A DNA stretch of 64,000 bases, taken from NCBI RefSeq assembly GCF_013608025.1, contig NZ_VDLV01000013.1:1-64000 (forward strand), read 5' to 3'. Both the position numbers and the translations under genes were made by a program. Positions 50,812-59,539 of the stretch are shown here, piece by piece. This DNA comes from Pseudomonas brassicacearum subsp. neoaurantiaca (GTDB lineage: Bacteria > Pseudomonadota > Gammaproteobacteria > Pseudomonadales > Pseudomonadaceae). Numbering within the stretch: the first letter of the stretch is position 1; every line of letters starts with the position of its first letter. The notes beneath the pieces were generated by a model that saw nothing but the letters and a program-made list of their open reading frames with translations, had not been told where the DNA came from and did not search any database.

Positions 50812-52136
50812 CTGGCGATCTGCTTGTGCGACAGTGTTGGCGCGAGGAACGCCATCGCCAGCACGCAGGCGCCCACCAGCAGTACGAAGCCCCCATCCCA
50901 GCCGAAATGGTCCACGGTGTAGCCCATGGCGGCGCTGGCCGCGACCGAACCACCCAGGTACCCGAACAGACCGGTGAAGCCCGCGGCGGTGCCGGCGGCT
51001 TTTTTCGGCGCCAGTTCCAACGCCTGCAGGCCCACCAGCATCACTGGGCCATAGATCAGGAAGCCGATCGCGAACAGCGAGATCATATCGATTAGCGGGT
51101 TGCCCGGCGGGTTCAGCCAGTAAACGATCGTCGCGACGGTCACCAATGCCATGAACACCATGCCCGTCAGGCCACGGTTGCCCCGGAAGATCTTGTCCGA
51201 CATCCAGCCACACAGCAGCGTGCCGGGAATGCCTGCCCACTCGTAAAGGAAATATGCCCAGGACGTCTTGTCGAAGTCGAAGTGCTTGACTTCTTTAAGG
51301 TAGGTCGGCGCCCAGTCCAGGATGCCGTAGCGCAACAAGTAGACGAAGACGTTGGCCAGTGCGATGAACCAGAGCATTTTGTTGCGCAGCACGTAGGTGA
51401 CGAAAATATCCCTGGCGCTGAATTCTTCTTCATGGCTGGCGTTGTAGCCTTCCGGATAATCGTTCTTGTACTTCTCGATGGGCGGCAAGCCCGTCGATTG
51501 CGGTGTATCGCGCATCACTATGAAGGCGAAGACAGCGACCAGCAACGCCACCGCTGCCGGTACATAGAACTTGCTGTGCCAGTCGTTGAACCAGCCCATG
51601 CCGAGTATTGCCAGCGGGCCTATGAGTCCCCCGCCAACGTTATGCGCGGTGTTCCAGACTGAAACCACGCCGCCGCGTTCCTTCTGTGACCACCAATGCA
51701 CCATGGTGCGCCCGCTCGGCGGCCAGCCCATGCCTTGCGCCCAACCATTAATGAACAACAGGATGAACATCATGGTCACGCTGGAGGTTGCCCATGGTGC
51801 GAAACCGAAAACGAACATCACCCCGGCGGATACGATCAGTCCAAAGGGCAAGAAGTAACGAGGGTTGGAGCGGTCGGATACGATGCCCATCAAGAACTTG
51901 GAAAGGCCGTAGGCAATCGCGATCGCTGACATCGCCACGCCCAACTGGCCTTTCGTATAGCCTTGGGCGATCAGATCCGGAAACGCCAGGGCGAAATTCT
52001 TGCGCAGCAGGTAATAACCGGCATAGCCGAAGAAAATCCCGGCGAAGATCTGCCAGCGCAGGCGTCGGTAGGTGCTGTCTATTTTTTCTTCAGGCAGGAC
52101 TGCCTTGTGTGCGGCCGGTCGAAAGAAAGCAAACAT
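50787..52136 (-). CDS. glpT: Glycerol-3-phosphate transporter GlpT
   Basis: A 449-residue major facilitator of the organophosphate:phosphate antiporter group with 12 membrane segments. It has the group hallmarks [22 protein letters not shown] (substrate-binding arginine region), [11 protein letters not shown] and [21 protein letters not shown]. The opposing arginine lies in segment 7 ([15 protein letters not shown]). It imports sn-glycerol-3-phosphate in exchange for phosphate. It is transcribed alone, with a dyad about 110 bases upstream. Confidence 0.95.
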   Translation of the reverse strand: MFAFFRPAAHKAVLPEEKIDSTYRRLRWQIFAGIFFGYAGYYLLRKNFALAFPDLIAQGYTKGQLGVAMSAIAIAYGLSKFLMGIVSDRSNPRYFLPFGLIVSAGVMFVFGFAPWATSSVTMMFILLFINGWAQGMGWPPSGRTMVHWWSQKERGGVVSVWNTAHNVGGGLIGPLAILGMGWFNDWHSKFYVPAAVALLVAVFAFIVMRDTPQSTGLPPIEKYKNDYPEGYNASHEEEFSARDIFVTYVLRNKMLWFIALANVFVYLLRYGILDWAPTYLKEVKHFDFDKTSWAYFLYEWAGIPGTLLCGWMSDKIFRGNRGLTGMVFMALVTVATIVYWLNPPGNPLIDMISLFAIGFLIYGPVMLVGLQALELAPKKAAGTAAGFTGLFGYLGGSVAASAAMGYTVDHFGWDGGFVLLVGACVLAMAFLAPTLSHKQIASQSREAVV

Positions 52137-52445
52137 TCAAGAGCTCCAGGTTCTTATTGTGATGGTGGATGCGAATGTTACAGTTTCGTTACCGAAAATA
52201 GCATCGCTCGTTGTCGCATAAATAGTGGAGATTTCGATTGGCGATGTTCTTAAGTGAACATGTCGCGTGCGCATAAGCTGACGGCGCTGTAGGAATCGTC
52301 GCGGTGGGCGTTTTCCCGGCAGCTTTCATGACAAGAATCTGGGAAACGTCCTTCAATCGAATGGGAAGCGTCGCCATTCAATCCACGAGACACCACCCTT
52401 ACCCTTTACGTTTGTCGGTTCAGGCATTCAAACAAGGGGTTGGGT
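52137..52445. promoter_or_regulatory. Divergent region upstream of glpT and the TonB-like gene
   Basis: 309 bases without a gene. ATGTTC (52244-52249) and GAACAT (52256-52261) form a perfect dyad with a six-base spacer, about 110 bases before the glpT start; it is a plausible operator. No further motif is clear. Confidence 0.45.
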
Positions 52446-53051
52446 ATGAGGTGGTGCGCTGTGATGTTGTGGCTGTGTCTGGCTGGTGTGAGTTGGGCGG
52501 GGGAAAGGGTGCTGGTGCCGGAGAACAATCCCAGGCCGGAGTATCCGACCGCTCTGAACCGGGCTGGGGTCATGGGCGCGGTCAAGGCCAGTTTCACGGT
52601 ACACACCGATGGTCGTGTGGATGAGATAACGATCCTGCACAGCGACCATCCGGAGTTCACCGAAGCCGTTCGAGGGGCGCTGGCTGAATGGCGTTTCCAG
52701 CCGTGGACAGCGGATGACGAACATTCCACCAAAGTACGGATCGTGGCGCCGTTCGAATTTCGCCTGGATGACACGCCGATCGATGCCAATAAATGGATCA
52801 AGACCTGGCGTTGCTCGGACATCAACGCCTATGCCAGCGACCGATTGCAGGTGCGGGATCTGCTCCCGTTCCATTACACGCGCAGCTACCTGTCCAATGT
52901 CTTCTTCGTCAGACAGCTACCGGAAGCCGAGCGCCTGGCGCTGATCGCCCGGTTCAACCGGCTGCTGCCCTCGATCGTACAGCGCTGCGGAACGTTTCCC
53001 GCAACGCGGTATATGAGGATGTTGCCGGAGGAGATTCGGGTGTTGCTTTAG
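52446..53051 (+). CDS. Stand-alone TonB C-terminal-domain protein
   Basis: A 201-residue exported protein. The signal peptide (MRWCAVMLWLCLAGVSWAG) is followed at once by a TonB C-terminal domain (residues about 28-100: NPRPEYPTALNRAGVMGAVK, VHTDGRVDEITILHS, AVRGALAEWRFQPW). The N-terminal anchor and Pro-rich spacer of true TonB are missing. The rest (100-201) is not recognised. No exbB/exbD is near. It may act in the periplasm as a decoy or adaptor; the function is unknown. The start is ATG 52446 after AAGGGG. Confidence 0.82.
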   Translation: MRWCAVMLWLCLAGVSWAGERVLVPENNPRPEYPTALNRAGVMGAVKASFTVHTDGRVDEITILHSDHPEFTEAVRGALAEWRFQPWTADDEHSTKVRIVAPFEFRLDDTPIDANKWIKTWRCSDINAYASDRLQVRDLLPFHYTRSYLSNVFFVRQLPEAERLALIARFNRLLPSIVQRCGTFPATRYMRMLPEEIRVLL

Positions 53052-53055
53052 CCAT

Positions 53056-53096
53056 AAAAGTAGGGGCATCGCCGTTGGCGATGCCCCTACTTTTTT
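53056..53096. terminator. Strong bidirectional terminator
   Basis: AAAAGTAGGGGCATCGCC and its complement form an 18-base stem with a three-base loop, followed by a T-run. It serves the TonB-like gene on the left strand and the bacteriocin immunity gene on the other. Confidence 0.95.
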
Positions 53097-53370
53097 ATTC
53101 TGACTTGAAACCGGGTTTTCCGTTTTCTGCTCGCCAGATTTTAATTTCATTCAGGATGCCTTCCGGACTGTCTTCTCGACCTTGTTTCGGGTAGAAAATA
53201 AGTGCGGATTTTTCTGGGTGCTCAGTAACTTTCTCAAAATGTTTTGCAAGTTTGCTGGTGTATTCGCCGAGCTCATCTCCGGTAAGCTCGTTATTATCTT
53301 CGAAGAATTCTCTAAGAAAGGATAGGAACTCTGCTTCGGTATAGTCCTCTATTTTTTCTTTGAAGATCAT
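53095..53370 (-). CDS. Colicin E9-type (Im9-like) bacteriocin immunity protein
   Basis: A 91-residue acidic helical protein matching the colicin/pyocin DNase immunity family. It has DYTEAEFLSFLREFFED, the specificity helix II region, HPEKSALIFYPKQGREDSPEGI and the closing WRAENGKPGFK. In Im9 the two hot-spot tyrosines read IYYP; here they read IFYP, so the first is Phe. It should bind the HNH DNase of the upstream gene and block it in the producing cell. Its start overlaps the bacteriocin stop (ATGA), as usual for such pairs. Confidence 0.95.
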   Translation of the reverse strand: MIFKEKIEDYTEAEFLSFLREFFEDNNELTGDELGEYTSKLAKHFEKVTEHPEKSALIFYPKQGREDSPEGILNEIKIWRAENGKPGFKSE

Positions 53371-55910
53371 GGCTTTGTTCCTTTTTTGTGAAGCTCAATG
53401 TGTTCTTTAGGGGTCATGATGCTTAAATTGTCCAAATCGTAAACTGCACCACCGTCGGAAATCAACTGTATATGATGAATTTCAAATTTGTTCCTTTCGC
53501 CTACGTGGCCGTCTGGAGCTGTGAATGGGGCAGCGCCATTACGCATCAGTTTCAGGTTGGATCTACTAAACTGTGCTGATAGTTGTTCATCATTGGCTAC
53601 CCGGCTCCAAAATTTTTCTCGGAAGGCATCAAAGTCTCTGAAGTCATGCCCCCGAAGTAGATTTGCTATCTCGCGAGGAATGGGGGCACCAACGCCCTGC
53701 TCGGTACTTCCTAGCCAATTTCCCCTAATCTCCTGACCTGTTCCAGTCGCTATCCCCGGCTCGTATCGCGGCCCGGTGCGACTCGCCATGATATAGACTG
53801 GATTGATCCCTGACTCCACGGGAAATACCAGCACATAATCGTCAATGTCAGCGTCATCGCAGGTTGGATGCTCGTCTACTCTCCCCTCTATCTGGGTAAT
53901 TCTGGCCCCGGGAAGGATCCTGATTTCCGGCTGTGCCGCAGGTAACTCGGTTGATCCAAGAAAGTTATCCCCTGGCGGGTTGTTCGGTGTCCAAGTCAGC
54001 GTCCTTGGAAGAATCCCTTCGGTCGTGAAAGTGAAAAGATTGGTGTGTTGATCAAGCGCTATATATCTGATCCGAACCTCGCTGGATAAACTTCCACCAG
54101 TCGGTGAAAGATAAAACTGGGTATGCTCTCCGCGAACCGATGACACGACGCGAAGCGGTAAACGGCCAGTTTCAGTGTTTGGGGTTAGTTTAAAATGTTC
54201 ATCCAATTGGAACAGCGGGATGCTAATCACCACTGGATTACGCTGAAGCTCGCTATTGCCTATTGTCGGAGAATAAGACACTGCCACGCCAAATGCCGCC
54301 AATGGTCCTCCCGCCAAGGCGGCTCTCGCTTTTTTCAACAGATTAATGGTGCTTTGGAAAGAAAAAGAGGCGCCTTCGTATCCGGCGATCAGGCCGCCGG
54401 GAGTAGTGATTAGCGGTCGCGCCGAGGCCATCGCACCATTGACGGTCGATAGCGGAATATTTTCGATGTGGTATTTCGACTGGTAGATCGCATCGATACC
54501 TGCTTGTGCCTTGCTCAGCGAGGTCTCGCGAGAGCCATTTTTCATGGGGCCGGAAAGGTCTCCTGCCGCAAGCTCTGCCCTGGATGCGTCTCGATGCGCG
54601 GCGGCCAGTTCCAGATGTTTACGCCGCATCCAGGCCAATTGTTGATCAATGTCTTCAGATTGGGCGTGGTTGAACTGACGGAGCAGTTCGTTAAAGTGGC
54701 CTGCTAGTGTCGACGCGAGTTTCTGTTTTCGTTCTTGTTCGGCTCGTTGCGCCGTAGCTTGCGCTTGCTTTCGTGCTTGTTCTTTCTGCTCGGCTGCAAC
54801 ACGGAGCTGCTCTTTTAAGCGTTCGGCTGATTCCGCTCGCTCGATTAGTCCGATAAAAGTGTTCGTTGTCCTTGTGAGATATCGAACGGATTCTGAGTGA
54901 AGAAGAGATACATGGTAGTCCTGCCATCGCTTTCCTAGGTTTGTTTTTGCCTGTAAAGCCACTAGATTGTTAAGTGCTTCGAATTCAGGTTTGCTCAATG
55001 GCGGCTTGATGTTTGGATTGGCCCTCGTGTAAGCGCCGATAGCTGCTCGCTCGGCCGTGATGATTTTAGTTATGGTTGTCTTGTGGTTTATTAACAATTT
55101 GGAAAGGGCTAGGCCAGCTGTTGGGTCTAGCATCGATAAGGCTTTTTTTAGCAGGAAGCCAGGGAGAAGTTGGAGACGAATGTTTTTTTCTTTGTTGATA
55201 AGGCTGAGTTTTTCATCAATGGAAGATATTGAATTATTTTTTTCAGGCTGAGTTGTGGCGGCAAGCCGTGCAGCTTTCTTAGATGACTGCTCCAGTTTTT
55301 CAGCAAGAACATCTTTTTGCAGGGATAGCCGCTTCAACTCCAATGCCGACCGGTACGCATGATTTATGGCTGCGTAAGCAATCATGATATTAGGTGGAGA
55401 GGTTTGTAGGCTGTCCATTATTCTTCTGAAGGGCAGCTCTTTCATAAGAAAAAATGGGTTCTGACCATAAAGCGAGTATGCATCTTTGGTATGCGCCTGG
55501 TATTCGGACTCTTTGGATTGAATGGCCTTTATCGTTGTTTCTTGTTCGATCTCCGCTTTTTCAAAGGACGAAAGGATGAGTGTGCCTGCCGCCGTATTAT
55601 TTGCTTTCTCAAGTTCCTTGAGGGTTGATTCGGTAAGTTTACTAAAGACGCCGGAATACTCGGCGTCGATGTCTTCGCTGTTATACCTTTGCTCCCTCAT
55701 GAAATCGTCCCATATGAAAGGAATGGACGCGTTGTGTCTTTTTGAGCTTCTAGTGATCCCTCTAGGCGGCCCCTCGTTCAACCCCCACGCTATAAATCCT
55801 CCTGTATTGAAATCCGGTAATCTTTGAGCTGTTATTGGAAAGGGAGGTATTTCGTACGAGCCTGGGCCTAGTTTTATATGAGGTCCTAAGTATGTATGTG
55901 CGTTATCCAT
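53367..55910 (-). CDS. S-type pyocin-like HNH DNase bacteriocin
   Basis: An 847-residue toxin. Residues 1-170 are an N-terminal region I do not recognise. Residues about 180-460 form long charged helices, likely a coiled coil (KEQARKQAQATAQRAEQERKQ). Residues about 560-715 resemble the S-type pyocin translocation domain (YIMASRTGPRYEPGIATGTG). The C-terminal nuclease (about 715-847) has the complete HNH site: H812-H813, N828, H837 and H841. There is no signal peptide, and no lysis gene is present. It is AT-richer than its neighbours, which suggests transfer. The target receptor is unknown. Confidence 0.93.
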   Translation of the reverse strand: MDNAHTYLGPHIKLGPGSYEIPPFPITAQRLPDFNTGGFIAWGLNEGPPRGITRSSKRHNASIPFIWDDFMREQRYNSEDIDAEYSGVFSKLTESTLKELEKANNTAAGTLILSSFEKAEIEQETTIKAIQSKESEYQAHTKDAYSLYGQNPFFLMKELPFRRIMDSLQTSPPNIMIAYAAINHAYRSALELKRLSLQKDVLAEKLEQSSKKAARLAATTQPEKNNSISSIDEKLSLINKEKNIRLQLLPGFLLKKALSMLDPTAGLALSKLLINHKTTITKIITAERAAIGAYTRANPNIKPPLSKPEFEALNNLVALQAKTNLGKRWQDYHVSLLHSESVRYLTRTTNTFIGLIERAESAERLKEQLRVAAEQKEQARKQAQATAQRAEQERKQKLASTLAGHFNELLRQFNHAQSEDIDQQLAWMRRKHLELAAAHRDASRAELAAGDLSGPMKNGSRETSLSKAQAGIDAIYQSKYHIENIPLSTVNGAMASARPLITTPGGLIAGYEGASFSFQSTINLLKKARAALAGGPLAAFGVAVSYSPTIGNSELQRNPVVISIPLFQLDEHFKLTPNTETGRLPLRVVSSVRGEHTQFYLSPTGGSLSSEVRIRYIALDQHTNLFTFTTEGILPRTLTWTPNNPPGDNFLGSTELPAAQPEIRILPGARITQIEGRVDEHPTCDDADIDDYVLVFPVESGINPVYIMASRTGPRYEPGIATGTGQEIRGNWLGSTEQGVGAPIPREIANLLRGHDFRDFDAFREKFWSRVANDEQLSAQFSRSNLKLMRNGAAPFTAPDGHVGERNKFEIHHIQLISDGGAVYDLDNLSIMTPKEHIELHKKGTKP

Positions 55911-55935
55911 ATGACTTATCCATGTCGATTGGTTT

Positions 55936-56025
55936 GCTAACAGAGTTAGCCCGCTATTGCAGATGTTTCATGGGCAAGCTAGGGTTGCGTATTTTTTTCG
56001 TGGGAGTGCGGTAAATATCTACCGC
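55936..56025 (-). promoter_or_regulatory. Two dyads upstream of the bacteriocin gene
   Basis: GCTAAC-AGA-GTTAGC (55936-55950) lies about 26 bases before the ATG and could fold in the mRNA. GCGGTA (56008-56013) and TACCGC (56020-56025) with the spacer AATATC make a perfect dyad about 100 bases before the ATG, a plausible operator. Neither resembles a LexA box, and no convincing PrtN box was seen. Confidence 0.5.
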
Positions 56026-56079
56026 CAAATCGGCTTGAATTTGTGCTTGGCAGGAATCACGGCGGGGTCATCAGAAAGG

Positions 56080-56118
56080 AAAAGGCCAGAACCATCAATC
56101 AATGGTTCTGGCCTTTTT
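56080..56118. terminator. Terminator downstream of the quinone oxidoreductase gene
   Basis: AAAAGGCCAGAACCAT (56080-56095) pairs with its complement (56102-56117) around a six-base loop, with flanking A- and T-runs. It ends the minus-strand oxidoreductase gene and marks the edge of the bacteriocin module. Confidence 0.95.
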
Positions 56119-56132
56119 TGACCGGTACGGTT

Positions 56133-57110
56133 TCAACGAACTTGCACAACTACCTTGCCCACAGCCTTGCGCTGCCCCAGGTCGTTGATCGCTTGCGCTG
56201 CGTTGTCCAGCGGATAAACCTGCGACACCAAAGGCTTGAGTTTGCCTTCGGCGAACCAGCCGAACAGTTGCTGGAAGTTGGCGGCGTTATCCTGGGGTTG
56301 GCGCTGGGCGAAGGAACCCCAGAATACGCCAACCACCGAGGCGCCCTTGAGCAGGGCCAGGTTTACCGGTAGCTCGGGGATTCGTCCGCTGGCGAATCCG
56401 ACCACCAGCAGCCGGCCATTCCAGGCGATGGCGCGGACCGCCTGGTCGAACAGGTCGCCGCCCACCGGGTCGTAGATCACGTCGGCGCCCTGGCCGTCGG
56501 TGAGGCGCTTGATTTCGTCCTTGAGGCTGGTTTCGGTGTAGTTGATCAGCTCGTCAGCGCCGGCGGCCTTGGCCACGGCAAGTTTTTCCGCACTGCTGGC
56601 GGCGGCAATCACGCGCGCGCCCATGGCCTTGCCGATCTCCACCGCCGCCAGACCGACGCCGCCGGAAGCGCCAAGCACCAATAAGGTTTCACCGGGCTGG
56701 AGGTTGGCCCGCTGCTTGAGGGCGTGCATCGACGTGCCATAGGTCATGCTGAAAGCGGCAGCCGTGTTGAAATCCATGGACGAAGGAATCGGCAATACGT
56801 TGTAGCCCGCAACCGCCACCTGTTCGGCGAAGCTGCCCCAGCCAGTCAGTGCCATGACGCGGTCACCTGTTTTCAGGTGGCTGACCTTTTCGCCTACTTC
56901 GCGAACCACGCCCGCCGCTTCGCCACCCGGGGAAAACGGGAAGGGCGGCTTGAACTGGTATTTGCCCTCGATGATCAGCGTGTCAGGAAAATTCACCCCG
57001 GCGGCGTGCACGTCCAGCAGCACTTCGTTCTTTTTCACGACGGGGCTGGCGACGTCTTCCAGCACCAGCGATTCGGCGGGACCGAATTCTTTGCACAGCA
57101 CGGCTTTCAT
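56133..57110 (-). CDS. NADPH:quinone oxidoreductase family protein
   Basis: A 325-residue medium-chain dehydrogenase/reductase of the quinone oxidoreductase (Qor) group, without the zinc ligands of alcohol dehydrogenases. The N-terminal GroES-like domain has AAGVNFPDTLIIEGKY and FSPGGEAAGVV. The Rossmann domain has LVLGASGGVGLAAVEIGKAMG (about residues 140-160). It likely reduces quinones or enoyl compounds with NADPH; the substrate is unknown. It is a single gene with its own terminator. Confidence 0.93.
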   Translation of the reverse strand: MKAVLCKEFGPAESLVLEDVASPVVKKNEVLLDVHAAGVNFPDTLIIEGKYQFKPPFPFSPGGEAAGVVREVGEKVSHLKTGDRVMALTGWGSFAEQVAVAGYNVLPIPSSMDFNTAAAFSMTYGTSMHALKQRANLQPGETLLVLGASGGVGLAAVEIGKAMGARVIAAASSAEKLAVAKAAGADELINYTETSLKDEIKRLTDGQGADVIYDPVGGDLFDQAVRAIAWNGRLLVVGFASGRIPELPVNLALLKGASVVGVFWGSFAQRQPQDNAANFQQLFGWFAEGKLKPLVSQVYPLDNAAQAINDLGQRKAVGKVVVQVR

Positions 57111-57260
57111 CAGGGCTATTCCTTTGGGAGTGATGGCCGATAAGTGTAGGTGTGAGAGTCAATGGGTCAACGAGCATGTCCCGCCCTGATAGCCGGCCAT
57201 AAGCTTGTGCTTGGACGGCGGGTCGGTATGCTGGGCCGCAAACCGGATGAGGAGTCGAAT

Positions 57261-57677
57261 GTGAAAGCGTGGATCATGTTGATGCTGGCCCTGTCGTTGC
57301 CTGTGGCAGTGATGGCCGAAGAGGGCAAGGAAGCCAAAGAGGGCGAGGCACCTAAAGTCAGCTACATCACCCTGAGCCCTCCATTCGTGGGGAATTATGG
57401 GCTGGACGGTACAGCCAAGCTGAAGGTGTACAAGGCCGACGTCGCCCTGCGTGTAACCGGTGACGCCGCTGCTGCGGCGGTGAAGGCTAACGAGCCGTTG
57501 ATTCGCAACCAGTTGGTGGCGCTGTTTGCCCAGCAGACGACCGAGACCATGAACAACCTTGAAGCCAAGGAAAAGCTGCGTCAGGAAGCGTTGAAGCAGA
57601 CTCAGCAAGTCATGAATGACGAGACCGGCAAGCCGATGGTTGAGGATCTGTTGTTCAACAACCTGATCATTCAATAA
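57261..57677 (+). CDS. FliL-like periplasmic protein
   Basis: A 138-residue protein that resembles flagellar FliL. The signal or anchor MKAWIMLMLALSLPVAVMA is followed by an acidic linker (EEGKEAKEGEAPK) and a small domain with YITLSPPFVGNYG, LKVYKADVALRV and a C-terminal DLLFNNLIIQ. A GTG start at 57261 follows a clear GGAG site; an ATG at 57228 would put a charged tail before the signal and is less likely. No flagellar genes are nearby, so it is probably a stand-alone paralogue. Confidence 0.85.
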   Translation: MKAWIMLMLALSLPVAVMAEEGKEAKEGEAPKVSYITLSPPFVGNYGLDGTAKLKVYKADVALRVTGDAAAAAVKANEPLIRNQLVALFAQQTTETMNNLEAKEKLRQEALKQTQQVMNDETGKPMVEDLLFNNLIIQ

Positions 57678-57711
57678 GCATTGTGGTGTCCGCGCGGCCC
57701 CATCGCGAGCA

Positions 57712-57775
57712 AGCTCGCTCCCACAGGATTGTGTGCACGGCGCAAGTCCCCTGTGGGAGCGAGCTTGCTCGCGAT
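57712..57775. repeat. Family-B palindromic repeat, short spacer
   Basis: ATCGCGAGCAAGCTCGCTCC and its complement flank about 22 bases. It lies between the converging FliL-like and EVE genes. Confidence 0.9.
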
Positions 57776-57800
57776 AGCGGCCTGTCAGGCCGCAAATCAT

Positions 57801-58253
57801 TCAAGGCTTCAACGCAATAACCGCCGCCCACTGCTCCGCCGTCACCGGCATGACCGACAGCCGCGAGCCTTTCTGCACCAGCCGCATTTCAGCCAGGGCG
57901 GTCTGTTGCTTGAGGTAGTCGAGCTTGAGTACGCGGGGGAACGTCTCGACATGGGCGACATCGATGGCCGTCCAAGGATTTTTTTCCTGGCTGGCCTTGG
58001 CGTCGAAGTAGTGGCTACCAGGCTCCAGGGCCGTGGGATCGGGATAGGCCGCCTTGATGATTTTTCCGATGCCCGCGATGCCGGGCTCGGGACAACTGGA
58101 ATGGTAGAAAAAGAACGTATCGCCCACCGCCATGGCCCGCAGGAAGTTACGCGCCTGGTAGTTGCGAACGCCGTCCCAGCGCGCTTGGCCGAGCTTTTCC
58201 AAGCCCTGGATGGACAATTCGTCGGGCTCGGATTTCATCAGCCAATGGGCCAT
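57801..58253 (-). CDS. EVE domain protein
   Basis: A 150-residue protein consisting of one EVE domain, a PUA-like fold that binds modified bases in RNA or DNA. It has the family start AHWLMKSEPDELSI, RWDGVRNYQARNFLRAM, FFYHSSCPEPGIAGIG and the closing SRLSVMPVTAEQW. The ATG at 58253 is the family start; the 168 extra upstream codons are not conserved. The ligand and role in the cell are not known. Confidence 0.93.
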   Translation of the reverse strand: MAHWLMKSEPDELSIQGLEKLGQARWDGVRNYQARNFLRAMAVGDTFFFYHSSCPEPGIAGIGKIIKAAYPDPTALEPGSHYFDAKASQEKNPWTAIDVAHVETFPRVLKLDYLKQQTALAEMRLVQKGSRLSVMPVTAEQWAAVIALKP

Positions 58254-58448
58254 GATTTCTACTCCTGGGGGCTGTGGAGAAAAATAGTTCAGCGATTTTA
58301 TGACAAACCGACAGTCGGTTGACGCCAGAGTTTGCGTGTGGGTCCGGGTTGCCGCAAAATGCCGGCCTTCCAAGCTTGACGCTGCTGCACGGCCAATAAG
58401 AAAACCGCTGCTGTCATCGTGTGTGATATGCCTTGAGGGGGGCAATCG

Positions 58449-58595
58449 ATGAAACGCAAACCGGATTTGTTGTGGATACTGGTCATTCTGTTTGGCCTGG
58501 GTGTCGTGACCACGGGTTACGCCCAGAGCCTTTGGGCCAACAAGACCGATGCGCCGGTGGAAATCACCCAGCCCGCACAATCGCTCAAGCGCTGA
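58449..58595 (+). CDS. 48-residue single-pass membrane protein
   Basis: A short open frame starting MKRKPDLLWILVILFGLGVV: a basic N-terminus, one hydrophobic segment (about residues 7-25) and a polar tail ending AQSLKR. A strong GAGGGGGGC ribosome-binding site lies at the right distance. The layout suits a small inner-membrane protein or uncleaved anchor. I do not recognise a family. It is divergent from the EVE gene and converges on the formyl-THF cycloligase gene. Confidence 0.75.
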   Translation: MKRKPDLLWILVILFGLGVVTTGYAQSLWANKTDAPVEITQPAQSLKR

Positions 58596-58630
58596 GCCCG
58601 CTTTCCAGGCGCCGCTGATCACCGCGGCGT

Positions 58631-59236
58631 CTATCCCGCGATATACCATCGCCTGTCGCTGACCGTTCCTTGCAGCGGCACGTCCCAGCTTGCCTGTGCC
58701 AATCGTTCGACTTTCTGGCATTCGTGGGCCAGCCCCAACAGCGTCGGCTTGCGCCACTGTCTACGTCGTGCCAGGTACGCCAGGCTGCGGTCATAAAAGC
58801 CGCCGCCCATGCCCAGCCGGCCTCCGGCGTCGTCAAATCCCACCAACGGCAACAACACCAGGTCCAGCGTCCAGACCTTGCGCTGCCGGGCGATGTTCTT
58901 GCGTGGCTCGGGGATACGAAAACGGTTGGGCTGCATCTTTTCGCCGGCGTGAATGCGCTGGAACACCATCTTGGTCTGCGGCCAGGGGCTCAGTACCGGC
59001 AGGTAAGTCGACTTTCCTCGACGTTGGGCGGCGCGCAGCAGCAGGCGCGGGTCGATCTCTCCGTCGTTGGGCAGGTACAGCGCAATGTGCTTCGCACGGC
59101 GAAACAGTGGATGCTGGGCCAGTTGTCTGTAGAGCCCGCGGGCGGCTTCCCGCTGCTGGGCCGGCGTCAGGGCGCGACGGGCCTGGCGCAGCAGGCGACG
59201 AAGTTGCGGGCGAGGCAGCAACGCAGGTTCGGTCAT
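58631..59236 (-). CDS. fau: 5-formyltetrahydrofolate cyclo-ligase
   Basis: A 201-residue cytoplasmic enzyme that uses ATP to turn 5-formyl-THF into 5,10-methenyl-THF. Characteristic parts are LRRLLRQARRALTPAQQREAAR, IALYLPNDGEIDPR, the DLVLLPLVGFDDAGGRLGMGGGFYDR block with the phosphate-binding glycines, and a short basic C-terminus. It lies downstream of the 6S RNA gene, as ygfA/fau does in E. coli, and may be read through from it. Confidence 0.94.
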   Translation of the reverse strand: MTEPALLPRPQLRRLLRQARRALTPAQQREAARGLYRQLAQHPLFRRAKHIALYLPNDGEIDPRLLLRAAQRRGKSTYLPVLSPWPQTKMVFQRIHAGEKMQPNRFRIPEPRKNIARQRKVWTLDLVLLPLVGFDDAGGRLGMGGGFYDRSLAYLARRRQWRKPTLLGLAHECQKVERLAQASWDVPLQGTVSDRRWYIAG

Positions 59237-59353
59237 ATCGAGGCTTCACGAGGTGGTGTAATCGCCACAGCGTAACCGCAAACGATCGGACCAGAAATGC
59301 CAAACGCCAGAAACGACAATGCCAGTCATGATGACTGGCATTGTGTCGAGAAT

Positions 59354-59533
59354 CAGGCTCCCCGGATGAACCGCTGTCGGCTTAGCCCTTGAACCCGAAA
59401 GTTCAAGGTGGAAGTTGCAGGAGGCGTTAAGGCTTTCCGTCAAGCGGACATGCACACCGGCCCCAACGTGCAACCCCCGTGGTTGTGCGTATCGGCTCAG
59501 GGACATCACCAACTGGCAAGCACCCCAGGGAGT
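59354..59533 (-). ncRNA. ssrS: 6S RNA
   Basis: Read on the minus strand, the RNA starts near 59533, seven bases after a TATACT -10 box, and ends near 59354 where GGGGAGCC can pair with the 5' CUCCC. Conserved 6S segments are present: CCUGAGCCGAUA, GGUGUGCAUGUCCGC, GGAAAGCCUUAA and CACCUUGAACUUUCGGGUUC. The size, about 180 bases, and the position between zapA and fau are standard. 6S RNA holds sigma-70 polymerase in stationary phase. The ends are estimated to within a few bases. Confidence 0.93.
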
Positions 59534-59539
59534 GACGCA

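Noticed and set aside
55911..56079. LexA box before the bacteriocin
   Set aside because: No CTGT-N8-ACAG match was found between 55911 and 56079.
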